From positions 1 to 64,000 of the forward strand of contig NZ_JOEV01000029.1 in the NCBI RefSeq assembly GCF_000721105.1: DNA of 64,000 nucleotides. Direction: 5' to 3'. This document shows positions 28,196 to 37,800 of this stretch, one piece after another. Within the stretch, counting starts at the first letter, position 1, and each line of letters opens with the position of its first letter. The notes beneath the pieces were generated by a model, which saw only the letters and a program-made list of their open reading frames with translations, was not told where the DNA came from and did not search any database. Made by a program: the position numbers and the translations under genes. Source of the stretch: Streptomyces cellulosae. GTDB lineage: Bacteria > Actinomycetota > Actinomycetes > Streptomycetales > Streptomycetaceae.

Positions 28196-30432
28196 GCACG
28201 GAGCCGGGGCCGACCCAGGACGCCAAGGACGCCGAGCCGGGGACGCCGGGCGCCGCGGAGGAGCCCGTCGAGGCGGAGGGCGTCAACGCGCAGGGCGTCG
28301 AGGGGGACAGTGCCGGGGCGGCGGACGGCGGCTCCGCGGGTGCCGGCGGGGACGCCGGTGCGGATGCGGCGAAGGTGTCCGAGGCCGCGGCCGAGCTCGC
28401 CGCCCAGCGGCTGGAGCGGGAGCGGATCGAGAAGCGCAAGGCCGAGAAACAGGCGCCCGTCGCCGCCGGGGCCAAGCTCAGCGGGAAGGCCGCCGACCTG
28501 CTCGCGGCCGTCCGGGCGGTGGAGAGCGGCGAGCGGCCCGTGGCGGCCGCCTTCGAGGAGCCGGCGCCGCGCCGGTCCGTGCCCGAGCCGAGGCCGCAGC
28601 CGGTCCCGGTCGAGGCCGCTGCGGCCGTACCGGCGCCGGGCCTGGTCGAGTCCGTGCGGGGCGTGCTGGCCGAAGGGGGTGCGCCGGAGTCGCTCGCGGC
28701 CCAGGTGGCCGCGGTGCTCGGCGAGGGTGCCGGTGACCGGCTGCGGGCGGATCCCTGGCAGTTGCTGCGCGTCGGCGGTGTGCGGCCCGAGCAGGCCGAC
28801 GGGTTCGCGCGGGCGCTGCTGGGCGCGGAGTGCGGGCCGGACGACGAGCGGCGGGGGCGCGCGGTCACGGTGTGGCTGCTGGAACAGGCAGCCCTGGCCG
28901 GGCACACCGTCCTGGAGATGTCGGCCCTCGTCGCCGCGCTGACCCAGCGGGGTGTGCCCGATCCCGACGCGTCCGTCCAGGACACTCTCGCCGAGGGTGA
29001 GGCCCTGGTCTTCCAGGACGCCCTCGACCCGAGCGCCCCGGAACTGGAGGAGGACGAGGAGGAACGGCCGGTCCGCGTCCTCGTGGGGCTGGAGCGGTAC
29101 GCCCTCGCCGAGGAGAGCCTCGCCGACGGTCTGGCCCGGCTGATCAACTCCGTGCCGAAGGAGGACGGTTCGGGTGCGGAATGGGAACGGGCCGCGGAGG
29201 CCGCCGCCGGGTCGGCCACCGAGCTGATCCGTGCGGTCGCCCGGCACGGTCTGGTGCTGCACACCGGCGGGGCCGCCGCACTGGCCGAGCCCGCCGCCCT
29301 GCTGCGCGCGGCCGGGCAGCTGGGGCTGCGCGCCTGGGCCGCCGCCCACAGCCCGATCGGGCGTGATCGTTTCGCGGCGCTGACGGGTGCCGCCGAGGGG
29401 CACGCGGAAGCGTCGTACGACGATCCGGCCGACGACAGCCGAGGCGGCGGCTCCTCCGGCGGCTCCCTCGCCGGGGCCGGGGTGGCCACCGTCACCGGGC
29501 TGCTGTCCGGTGCCGAGGGGCCGGGGCGGGACGCCGAGGGCACCTTCCACCTCGACCTGCTCGTCGTCCTGGACGCACCCCAGTTGGACGTCGAGACGGC
29601 GGCCCTGCTGACGGAGTCCCTGCCGGACGGTGCCCGGCTGGTGCTGGCCGGGGATCCCGCGGTGCTGTGGTCCGTCGGTCCCGGGCGGGTGTTCGCGGAT
29701 CTCCTGGCCGCGCGGGTCTGCCCGCAGATCGCCTCACGGCAGCCGGATCCCGGGCCGCTGGGCGAGCTGGTGTCGGGTATCGGCATCGGGGAGCTGAACC
29801 AGGTCGAGGCCCCCGGCAAGGAGGTCGTGATCGTGCCGGTGCGGGACGCCGGGGAGGCCGTGCACCGGACCGTGCAGCTCGTCGCGGACTCGGTGCCGCG
29901 GGCGATCGGTGTCCCGGCCGAGGAGACCCAGGTGATCACGCCGGGCCACGGTGGCGCGGTGGGCACCCGGGTGCTGAACGCGGCTCTCAAGGAACGTCTC
30001 AACCCGGGCCCGGGCCGTTTCGGTGGCTTCGACCCCGGGGACCGAATCGCCTACTCCCCCGCGCCGGGCCGCACACTGCCGGGTCGCGTGGTGAAGGCCG
30101 ACGCCGAGGGACTGCATCTGTCCTGTGCCGGTGAGGCCGTGGTCGTACCGAAGGAACGGGTGGAGCAGACCGTGCGGCACGGATGGGCGCTGACCGCGCA
30201 CCAGGCCGTGGGCGGCCGGTGGCCGGCGGCGGTCGTGGTGCTGCCCGGCGACGCGGCGCAGGCCCTCAGCCGCCCCTGGGTCTACACCGCGTTCGGTCGG
30301 GCGGAGCGGCACCTGTCCGTGGTGCACGGCGTGGAGCAGGCCCTGCCCAGGGCCGTGGCCGAGTCCCTGCCGAAGCCCCGGACGACCCGTCTGCCCGTCC
30401 TGCTGGCCCCACAGGTCCCGCTGAGCGGCTGA
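28192..30432 (+). CDS. RecD2-like helix-hairpin-helix protein with degenerate ATPase motifs
   Basis: A 746-residue protein. The first ~150 residues are acidic/Ala-rich and disordered. A helix-hairpin-helix segment (DPWQLLRVGGVRPEQADGF, near 186) aligns with the RecD2 N-terminal domain. The helicase region follows the RecD2 order, but the Walker A position reads LHTGGAAALAEPAAL instead of GGPGTGKT, and the Walker B position reads LVVLDAPQLD instead of a DE(A/S) motif. The GDPAVLWSVGPGRVF segment, an SH3-like FDPGDRIAYSPAPGRTLPG and the C-terminal TAHQAVGGRWPA and VYTAFGRAERHLSVV motifs are retained. It is probably a DNA-binding pseudo-helicase rather than an active motor; this is inference. 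Confidence 0.8.
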   Translation: MSTEPGPTQDAKDAEPGTPGAAEEPVEAEGVNAQGVEGDSAGAADGGSAGAGGDAGADAAKVSEAAAELAAQRLERERIEKRKAEKQAPVAAGAKLSGKAADLLAAVRAVESGERPVAAAFEEPAPRRSVPEPRPQPVPVEAAAAVPAPGLVESVRGVLAEGGAPESLAAQVAAVLGEGAGDRLRADPWQLLRVGGVRPEQADGFARALLGAECGPDDERRGRAVTVWLLEQAALAGHTVLEMSALVAALTQRGVPDPDASVQDTLAEGEALVFQDALDPSAPELEEDEEERPVRVLVGLERYALAEESLADGLARLINSVPKEDGSGAEWERAAEAAAGSATELIRAVARHGLVLHTGGAAALAEPAALLRAAGQLGLRAWAAAHSPIGRDRFAALTGAAEGHAEASYDDPADDSRGGGSSGGSLAGAGVATVTGLLSGAEGPGRDAEGTFHLDLLVVLDAPQLDVETAALLTESLPDGARLVLAGDPAVLWSVGPGRVFADLLAARVCPQIASRQPDPGPLGELVSGIGIGELNQVEAPGKEVVIVPVRDAGEAVHRTVQLVADSVPRAIGVPAEETQVITPGHGGAVGTRVLNAALKERLNPGPGRFGGFDPGDRIAYSPAPGRTLPGRVVKADAEGLHLSCAGEAVVVPKERVEQTVRHGWALTAHQAVGGRWPAAVVVLPGDAAQALSRPWVYTAFGRAERHLSVVHGVEQALPRAVAESLPKPRTTRLPVLLAPQVPLSG

Positions 30433-30559
30433 AGCGGAGCCAGGGGCCGGGGGCAGCGCCGGAAGGGCGGAGCGGGACCGGGCGGCGCGGTGAAGCCGGG
30501 ACGGGCCCGGCGTCCGCCTCGGCGGGCGGAGGCGGGCCCGGCCAACCGGGGCGGAACAG

Positions 30560-31191
30560 CATGACGACGGCGGCGGCCGTCCCGGAGGTTCAGCTCCGGG
30601 AGCGCTCACATCGAAGCGGCAGACCACCCGCTGGGCGTCCGCCTGCTCGAACGGGGCCTGCAGCCACTCGCCGGGCTCGGGTGCCTCGTCGGCGGCCGTC
30701 ACCCAGAGCGTGGAGTCGCCCTCCTCCAGACCGAACTCCTTGTGCCGGGAGGCGATCTCGTCCGGCTCGAACTCGCCGAACAGAAGGCCCAGGGCACCGT
30801 GGACCGTGCCCGATGCCCCCGTGCCGCTGCCGATCCCGTCGTCCGCCGCCTCGATCCGCTGGGCCTGCGCCAACAGCCGCTGCGGCTCCACCACGGCGTA
30901 GTCGCGGCGGATCAGCACACTGAGGGCGTTCGGTTCCTCGGGGCCCGTATAAGGCGGGAGCGACTCCTCCGCTCCGGGGATCTCGAAGGGCGTGACCTCG
31001 TCGTAGCGGTCGTAGAGCAGTTCGTCATAAGTTTCGGCGGCCGCGGCCAGCTCGTTGAACGCTTCGTAGACGGCCGGGTCGTCCTCACCCGACCTGCGTT
31101 CGACCGCGGCCAGGTGGCGGTCGAGCGCGGTCTTGACCGCCTCGGCGGCGGCTCGTACCTCGGCAACGGTGGGCTGCGCAGCATCAGACAT
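30560..31191 (-). CDS. conserved hypothetical protein, 3-prime end broken or unresolved
   Basis: From ATG 31191 the frame reads MSDAAQPTVAEVRAAAEAVK and continues as a natural acidic/Ala-rich protein with DPAVYEAFNELAAAAETYDE and LLFGEFEPDEIASRHKEFGL, ending near FDVSAPGAEPPG at about 30575. Past that point the same frame stays open to 29734, but only as an Arg/Pro-rich shadow of the RecD2-like gene. The alternative frame there (TAAAVVMLFRPGWPGPP) looks more natural and stops at 30266. A one-base indel at the CCGGG run near 30575 would join them. I recognise no domain; the end coordinate is approximate. Confidence 0.6.
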
Positions 31192-31238
31192 AGTGCAGAC
31201 GCTATCCGTACCGGGCCCCAGCCCGCACAATAGATGCG

Positions 31239-31427
31239 ATGCCGGAATACGAATTTGTCGACGTGTACGTACCGCGCGGGGTTTCCCGCAAGGACGCGAC
31301 CCGTCTGCTGACGGACCATGCCGAGTACGGTCACTGGGAGTTGGACCGCCTGAGCCTGCTGCGCGACGGCAGCCGCCGGGTGCGGCTGCGACGGCGGATC
31401 ATCCGCCAGGTCCGCGCCACGTGGTGA
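31239..31427 (+). CDS. DUF5703 family small protein
   Basis: A 62-residue basic protein starting MPEYEFVDVYVPRGVSRKDA and ending RRRIIRQVRATW, matching the small actinobacterial DUF5703 family in full length. It starts 48 bp from the divergent hypothetical gene and converges on the long chaplin gene across a strong hairpin. No function is known to me. Confidence 0.88.
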   Translation: MPEYEFVDVYVPRGVSRKDATRLLTDHAEYGHWELDRLSLLRDGSRRVRLRRRIIRQVRATW

Positions 31428-31454
31428 GCTGCGGCGACCGGGACGGCGACGGAC

Positions 31455-31490
31455 ACGGAGCGGGCCCCACCGGGACAGGGCCCGCTCCGT
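31455..31490. terminator. bidirectional terminator hairpin
   Basis: Perfect 13-bp arms ACGGAGCGGGCCC / GGGCCCGCTCCGT with a 10-base loop lie between the convergent DUF5703 (+) and long-chaplin (-) genes. Confidence 0.85.
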
Positions 31491-31551
31491 CGCATGCGCC
31501 GCGGGGGTAGTTCGCGGTGCTTTCCGCCGTCGTGCACGGCTTGCACGCCCT

Positions 31552-32382
31552 TCACACGGAGGCGCGCGCCTTGCGGTAGAGCACCGCGCCCGCGAGCAGG
31601 GCCCCCGCGCCCACCGGGAGGGCGAGGCCCAGCGGCAGCTCACTGCCGGTCTGCGCGAGCTGCGCGGCCCCCTGCGGCTGGACCACGGACTGGGCTCCGA
31701 GGTGGCTGGTGTGCGTGGAGCTGCCCGGCGTGCGGCCGTCCGCGGGGGCCGGAGTGTGCGGGACGCCGGGGCGGCTGGGCTCCACCGGGTCGCCCGGCCG
31801 GCCGGGGTGTTCCGGGGTGCCCGGGTTGCCCGGCTGCTCGGGTCCGGCGGGCGGGGTCGTTCCGTGGTCGCCGCCCGGCGGCGTGGCGTGGTGTCCGCCA
31901 CCGGAACCGCCGCCGTTGACACAGTCGCCGGCCGTGGCGGCGTTGCCCACTCCGATGCCGTCGACGCTGTTGCCGCAGACGTTGACCGGCGCGTCGATCG
32001 GCGCCTCGACGTGGTTGCCGGAGCCCACGCCCGCGGAGCCGTCGGTGTGACCGCCGGCGTGCGAGCCTCCTGCGTCACCGGAGCCGCCGTACCCACCGGA
32101 GTCGCCGTATCCGTCATGGGAGCCGCCGCCGGTCCTGACGTCGGTGTTCACGCACTTGTTGCCCATCGCCGGGTTGAGGATCCCGACGACGTTGACCGTG
32201 TTGCCGCAGACGTTCACCGGCGCGTGCACCGGCGCCTGCACCGAGTTGCCCGACAGCACGCCGGGCGAGCCGGCGCTCGATCCGCTCGCGTACGAGCCGG
32301 CGTGTGCGGCGCCGCCCGTGGCGGCGATCACGCCGGTCGCGGCGGCCACGGTCATGAGGCCCTTGCGGGTGACCTGTCGCAT
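31552..32382 (-). CDS. chpC: long chaplin, sortase-anchored
   Basis: A 276-residue long chaplin. A Sec signal (MTVAAATGVIAATGGAAHAG region) is followed by two chaplin domains (GSPGVLSGNSVQAPVHAPVN... and VGSGNHVEAPIDAPVNVCGN), each with a Cys pair, then a Gly/His and Pro-rich spacer, the LAQTG sortase signal, a hydrophobic span and the positive tail RKARASV. Such proteins anchor the hydrophobic sheath of aerial hyphae to the wall. Adjacent long and short chaplins match chpC-chpH of S. coelicolor (SCO1674-1675, from memory), so the ChpC name is likely but rests on synteny. It lies 166 bp after chpH, behind a terminator. Confidence 0.88.
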   Translation of the reverse strand: MRQVTRKGLMTVAAATGVIAATGGAAHAGSYASGSSAGSPGVLSGNSVQAPVHAPVNVCGNTVNVVGILNPAMGNKCVNTDVRTGGGSHDGYGDSGGYGGSGDAGGSHAGGHTDGSAGVGSGNHVEAPIDAPVNVCGNSVDGIGVGNAATAGDCVNGGGSGGGHHATPPGGDHGTTPPAGPEQPGNPGTPEHPGRPGDPVEPSRPGVPHTPAPADGRTPGSSTHTSHLGAQSVVQPQGAAQLAQTGSELPLGLALPVGAGALLAGAVLYRKARASV

Positions 32383-32473
32383 TACTGAATCCCTGCCTTC
32401 GACCTTGTCCCGAATCCCGACGCCGGAATCCGAGGACCGAATCCCGACGTTCGAAAAGAACCGCTTCGAAAAG

Positions 32474-32520
32474 GCCCGTCGGCCACGGAGCGCATGGCAC
32501 GCGCTCCGGGGCCGACGGGC
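32474..32520 (-). terminator. terminator after chpH
   Basis: A two-step stem, GCCCGTCGGCC plus CGGAGCGC with single mismatched bases and a 7-base loop, is followed on the minus strand by CCTTTTCG, giving a short U tract. It should stop most chpH transcripts before the long chaplin gene. Confidence 0.82.
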
Positions 32521-32548
32521 TCAGCCCCTCACGGGGCGAGGCGCAACG

Positions 32549-32782
32549 TCACTTGTTGATGCAGGTGTTGCCGAAGGCCGGGTTCAGCAGCCCGATCACG
32601 GAGACCGTGTTGCCGCAGGCGTTCACCGGGACGTGAACGGGAACCTGGACGACGTTGCCGGACAGCACGCCCGGGGAGTGCACCGCGGCACCCTGGGCAC
32701 CGGAGTCGGCGACGGCCATGCCCGCACCCGCGAGAACCAGACCACCCGTGGCGGCCGCAGCAGCGACGATCTTCTTGATCAT
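32549..32782 (-). CDS. chpH: short chaplin
   Basis: A 77-residue secreted chaplin: signal MIKKIVAAAAATGGLVLAGA, then one chaplin domain (GVLSGNVVQVPVHVPVNACG, GLLNPAFGNTCINK) with the two conserved cysteines. Length and sequence fit ChpH, a surface-active amyloid-forming protein essential for aerial hyphae. ATG 32782 follows a near-perfect AGGAGG at ideal spacing. Its mature part differs from the version I remember by Ala for Val before CGNT. A 24-bp inverted repeat lies 20 bp upstream of the start. Confidence 0.94.
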   Translation of the reverse strand: MIKKIVAAAAATGGLVLAGAGMAVADSGAQGAAVHSPGVLSGNVVQVPVHVPVNACGNTVSVIGLLNPAFGNTCINK

Positions 32783-32801
32783 TATTCCTCCTAGTTGACA
32801 A

Positions 32802-32825
32802 TGTGATCCAAAGTCGCGGATCACA
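32802..32825. promoter_or_regulatory. inverted repeat in the chpH leader
   Basis: Arms TGTGATCC and GGATCACA (perfect, 8 bp) with an 8-base centre lie 20 bp ahead of the chpH ATG, upstream of its ribosome site. It could be an operator or a leader hairpin controlling translation. The surrounding DNA to 32953 is AT-richer than average and must hold the chpH promoter. Confidence 0.6.
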
Positions 32826-32953
32826 TCATCAGGAACGAGGAGGGAGTAATCGAGCTACGAGCTTATGGTCGCATTCACTCTTCTCAGTCGGTTCCGCACG
32901 GGCGGCCGAATTATGAAGTTTCGTTTCAGTGGGCGAATTCCGGCGCCCACCGG

Positions 32954-34279
32954 TCAGGACGCGTCGATGAAACGGTCCAGCACCCGCACGCCGAACTTGA
33001 GGCCGTCGACCGGGACGCGTTCGTCGACGCCGTGGAACATGCCCGCGAAGTCCAGCTCCGGCGGCAGCTTGAGCGGCGCGAAGCCGAAGCCGCGGATGCC
33101 CAGGTCGTCGAAGGACTTGGCGTCCGTCCCGCCGGAGAGCATGTAGGGGACGGCCTTCGCTGTGGGGTCCTCGGCCAGCAGCGAGGACTGCATCGCCTCC
33201 ACCAGCGCCCCGTCGAAGCTGGTCTCCAGGGCCTTGTCGGAGTGCACGTCCTCGCGCCGCACCTTCGGCCCGAGGATCCGGTCGAGGTCGGCGAGGAACT
33301 CGTCCTCGTGGCCCGGCAGGAAGCGTCCGTCGACGTGCGCGGTGGCCTCGCCCGGGATGACGTTGACCTTGTAACCGGCGCCGAGCTGGGTGGGATTGGC
33401 CGTGTTGCTGAGGGTCGCGCCGATGAGCTTGGCGATGCCGCCGAGCCTGGCGAGGGTGGCCTGCATGTCCTCCGGGTCCAGTTCGGTGCCGAGGGCGTCG
33501 CCGAGCTCGTCGAGGAAGGCGCGGGTGGTCTTGGTGACCCGTACCGGGAACTCGTGCCGGCCCAGCCGGGCCACGGCCTCCGACAGCTCGGTGATCGCGT
33601 TGTCCCGGTGGATCATGGAGCCGTGCCCGGCGGTGCCGGCCACGGTCAGCTTCATCCAGTGCATGCCCTTCTCGGCCGTCTGGATCAGATAGAGCCGGCG
33701 CTGCTCGCTCACGGTGAACGAGAACCCGCCCACCTCGCTGATCGCCTCGGTGACGCCCTCGAAAAGGTGCGGGTGGTTGTCGACGAGGTGCCGGGCCCCG
33801 TACGTCCCGCCCGCCTCCTCGTCCGCGAGGAACGCGAGCACGATGTCGCGCGGGGGCCTGCGGCCGCTGCGCAGCCGGTCGCGCACGACCGCCAGGGTCA
33901 TCGCGTCCATGTCCTTCATGTCGACGGCGCCCCGGCCCCACACGCACCCGTCGGTGACCTCGCCGGAGAAGGGGTGGTGGGTCCAGTCGTCGGCGTTGGC
34001 CGGTACGACGTCCAGATGGCCGTGGATGAGCAGCGCGGGCCGGGACGGGTCCTCGCCCTCGATGCGGGCCACCGTGGACGCGCGCCCGGGGTGCGACTCG
34101 AAGATCTGCGGCTCGAGACCCACCTCGGCGAGCTTGGCGGCGACGTACTCGGCCGCCTTGCGCTCGCCCGGTCCCGAGTGGTCGCCGTAGTTGCTGGTGT
34201 CGATCTGGATCAGCTCGCGGCAGAGGTCCACGACCTCGTCCTCGCCGGTGACGCCCCTGGCCGTGTCCGTCTCGCTCAC
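32954..34279 (-). CDS. M20/M28-family metallopeptidase
   Basis: A 441-residue zinc peptidase of the M20 (ArgE/DapE/carboxypeptidase) type. Metal ligands fit LLIHGHLDVVP, GRGAVDMKDMDAM, FLADEEAGGTYGARH (catalytic Glu pair) and a final His in MFHGVDERVPV; the dimerisation lid lies in the middle (TAGHGSMIHRDNAI). The GTG at 34279 is preceded by GGAGGAAG; the ATG far upstream (34465) would overlap the tRNA leader region and is rejected. Substrate specificity is not clear; a broad dipeptidase-like role is the family norm. Confidence 0.93.
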   Translation of the reverse strand: MSETDTARGVTGEDEVVDLCRELIQIDTSNYGDHSGPGERKAAEYVAAKLAEVGLEPQIFESHPGRASTVARIEGEDPSRPALLIHGHLDVVPANADDWTHHPFSGEVTDGCVWGRGAVDMKDMDAMTLAVVRDRLRSGRRPPRDIVLAFLADEEAGGTYGARHLVDNHPHLFEGVTEAISEVGGFSFTVSEQRRLYLIQTAEKGMHWMKLTVAGTAGHGSMIHRDNAITELSEAVARLGRHEFPVRVTKTTRAFLDELGDALGTELDPEDMQATLARLGGIAKLIGATLSNTANPTQLGAGYKVNVIPGEATAHVDGRFLPGHEDEFLADLDRILGPKVRREDVHSDKALETSFDGALVEAMQSSLLAEDPTAKAVPYMLSGGTDAKSFDDLGIRGFGFAPLKLPPELDFAGMFHGVDERVPVDGLKFGVRVLDRFIDAS

Positions 34280-34468
34280 GCTGCTTCCTCCCGCACTGTC
34301 GCCGCTGGTGGTCCCCCTCATCCTCCCCCTCCTCCCGGCCGCTCCCCAAGGCCGGTCCCGGCCCGTCACACCCCGTTCACGCGAGGACGGGGTGGATCGG
34401 GGGCCCGTCGAAAGCCTGGTAATGTTTCCTCCGTCGCCGCAGGGGAAACCCAGCACGACACACACCTT

Positions 34469-34553
34469 GTCCGGGTGGCGGAATGGCAGACGCGCTAGCT
34501 TGAGGTGCTAGTGCCCTTTATCGGGCGTGGGGGTTCAAGTCCCCCCTCGGACA
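34469..34553 (+). tRNA. tRNA-Leu (anticodon GAG)
   Basis: The acceptor arm GTCCGGG pairs with CTCGGAC at the 3-prime end; the D arm is GTGGCGGAATGGCAGACGC; the anticodon stem CTAGC/GCTAG holds loop TTGAGGT with anticodon GAG; the long variable arm (TGCCCTTTATCGGGCGT) marks a class II tRNA; the T arm is GGGGGTTCAAGTCCCCC. CCA is not encoded. It reads the very common CTC codon. Confidence 0.96.
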
Positions 34554-34564
34554 CAGAGATGAGC

Positions 34565-34594
34565 GAGGGTCGTGACCGTCTGGTCACGGCCCTC
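34565..34594 (+). terminator. tRNA terminator hairpin
   Basis: Arms GAGGGTCGTGACC and GGTCACGGCCCTC (one wobble) with loop GTCT begin 11 bp after the tRNA and are followed by CTTCGC. The flanking GCGA/TCGC can extend the stem. Confidence 0.8.
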
Positions 34595-34811
34595 CTTCGC
34601 TGTGTGGGGCATCTCTCCTCAGCTGAAGATCACCTGGTCACGGGCGGTGGCGGTGCGGTTACGGACCCCCTGAAGGCCGTCCCGAGTGGCCGACGGAAAG
34701 GGGCGAGCCTAGCGTCGTACTAAAATTTCCGGCTTGTTACGGAACGTGGCTGGAGCCGGACAACCCCAGGCAGACCTGCGGGCCCGCCAGCGCCCCGGAG
34801 GTTCTCCGGGA

Positions 34812-37800
34812 ATGAGACGCGAGGGCCCGATGGCGGCGATACACGAGAGCAGTGCTCTCGGCGAGCTCGATGACGAGATCCGAGAACGGTTCGGCGACAC
34901 GGCGCGTTTCTCCGGAGGGCCCGCGGCCTCCCCCCGCACCCTGGTGGACGTCCTCGACGCGTCCGTGCGGTCGTATCCGAACGAGCTCGCCCTCGACGAC
35001 GGCACGACGCCGCTGACCTACCGTGCGCTGGCGGCCGAGGTGGAGCAGTTGCGGCGGCGGCTCGCGGACGCCGGAGTGGGGCTCGGGGACCGCGTGGGGG
35101 TCCGGGTGCCGTCCGGGACCAACGATCTGTACGTGGCGATCCTCGCCGTGCTGGCCGCCGGTGCCGCCTATGTGCCCGTGGACGCCGAGGACCCGGACGA
35201 GCGGGCCGAGCTGGTGTTCGGGGAGGCCGGGGTGCGGGCCGTCGTCGGCGCCGGGCACGAGCTGACCGTGCGCGGCCGCTCCGAGGTCCCCGCCGCGCGT
35301 CCCGGCGTCGGGCACGACGCCTGGATCATCTTCACGTCCGGCTCCACCGGGAAGCCCAAGGGTGTCGCCGTCAGTCACCGCAGTGCCGCCGCGTTCGTGG
35401 ACGCCGAGGCGGCCCTGTTCCTCACGGACGATCCGATCGGGCCCGGGGACCGGGTCATGGCGGGGTTGTCCGTCGCGTTCGACGCGTCCTGCGAGGAGAT
35501 GTGGCTGGCGTGGCGTTACGGGGCCTGTCTGGTGCCGGTGCCGCGGTCGCGGGTCCGCAGCGGTGCCGATCTGGGGCCCTGGCTGGTCGAGCAGGAGATC
35601 ACCGTCGTGTCCACGGTGCCGACGCTGGCCGCGCTGTGGGAGTCCGAGACCCTCAATGACGTACGCCTGTTGATCTTCGGTGGTGAGGCGTGCCCGCCCG
35701 AGCTGGTACAGCGGCTGGTGACCGAGGGGCGTGAGGTCTGGAACACGTACGGGCCCACGGAGGCCACCGTGGTGGCCTGTGCCTCGCTGATGAGCGGCGC
35801 GGAGCCGATCCGGATCGGGCTGCCGCTGGACGGCTGGGAGCTGGCCGTCGTGGACGAGGCCGGGGAGCCGGTGCCGATGGGCGCCGTCGGGCAGCTGGTG
35901 ATCGGCGGGGTCGGGCTGGCCCGGTACCTCGACGCCGAGAAGGACGCGGAGAAGTACGCGCCGCTGGAGTCGCTGGGCTGGGAGCGGGCGTACCGGAGCG
36001 GGGATCTGGTCAAGGCGGAGCCCGAGGGCCTGGTGTTCCTCGGGCGGGCCGACGAGCAGATCAAGCTCGGCGGGCGGCGGATCGAGCTCGGTGAGGTGGA
36101 TGCCGCGCTGCAGGCCCTGCCGGGTGTGGCGGGCGCCGCGGCCGCCGTACGGACCGCCCGCGGCGGGAACCAGCTGCTCGTCGGCTATGTGGTCACCCAG
36201 GACGGCTGGGACCAGGCGGTGGCCGTCGAGAAGCTGCGCGCGGAGCTGCCCGCCGCGCTCGTTCCGCTGCTCGCGCCGGTCGACGACCTGCCGACGCGGA
36301 CCAGCGGCAAGGTGGACCGGAACGCCCTGCCCTGGCCGCTGGAAGGGCTGACGACCGGTGGTCCGGCCGAGCGGCTGTACGGCACCGAGGCGTGGCTCGC
36401 CGAGCAGTGGAGCGAGGTACTCGGCATCCCCGTGTCGAGCGCGCGGGACGACTTCTTCGCGATCGGCGGCGGCAGTCTCGCGGCCGCCCAGCTGACCACA
36501 CGGCTGCGCACCCGGTACCCGAGCGCCGCCGTCCTCGACGTCTACCAGCAGCCCGTGCTGCGGAAGCTGGCGCGGCACCTGGAGAAGTCGGCGCAGGACG
36601 ACGGCGGCACGCGGGTGATCGCCCCGGTCCCCGTGCGCGCCCAGGTCGTCCAACTTCTCCTGCTTCTTCCCTTGTTCACCGTGCTCGGGCTGCGCTGGAC
36701 CGTCGTGCTGGCCGCGCTCGGCAACCTGCTGCCCGCCTACTCCTGGCTGCCGACGGCTCCTTGGTGGCTGGTCGCGGCCGGGGCGCTGGTGTTCTTCAGC
36801 CCGCCCGGGCGGCTCGCGATCGCGGCGGGCGGCGCCCGGCTGCTCCTCAAGGGGGTCGAGCCGGGCCGGTACGCGCGCGGTGGCGGTGTCCATCTGCGGC
36901 TGTGGACCGCCGAGCGGCTGGCCGAGTTCAGCGGGGCGACCTCGCTGACGGGGTCGTGGCTGGAGCGGTACGCGCGTGCGCTGGGTGCCAGGATCGGCCC
37001 GGATGTGGACCTGCACTCGCTGCCTCCGGTCACCGGCATGCTCAAGCTCGGGCGGGGCGCGGCCGTGGAGTCCGAGGTGGACCTGTCGGGCTGGTGGCTG
37101 GACGGCGACCGGCTGGAGATCGGGCCGGTCAAGGTGGGCGGACACGCGGTCGTCGGCACGCGCAGCCTGCTCTTCCCGGGCGCCCGGGTCGGCAAGCGGG
37201 CCGAGGTGGCGCCGGGTTCGGCGGTCACCGGCCAGATCCCGACCGGGCAGCGGTGGGCGGGAGCGCCCGCGGTCAAGCTCGGCAAGGCCAAGCGCAACTG
37301 GCCCAAGGAACGGCCGGTGCGGGGAACGTCCTGGGGTGTCATGTACGGCGTGACGGGCTTGGCGCTCAGTGCGCTGCCGGTGCTGGCGGGCGCGGTCGCG
37401 CTGCTCGTGGGCCACTGGTTCGTCACGCCCGAGGTGACCGTGACCGGGGTCGCGCTCGGCCTGGTCCCGGCGACGCTCGCCTTCGGGGTGGCGTACGCGC
37501 TGGTGCTCCTGGTCGCCGTACGGCTGCTGAGCCTGGGCCTGCGTGAGGGCACCCACCCGACCCACAGCCGGATCGGCTGGCAGGCGTGGACCGTCACGCA
37601 GTTGATGGACCGCTCCCGGGAGACGTTGTTCCCGCTGTACGCCGGGCTGGCCACGCCCGTGTGGCTGCGGCTGCTGGGGATGCGGATCGGCAAGGGCGCC
37701 GAGGTGTCCACCGTGCTGGCGCTGCCGAGCCTGACGACGGTCGGCGAGGGCGCGTTCCTGGCCGACGACACGCTGACTGCGCCGTACGAGCTCGGCGGGG

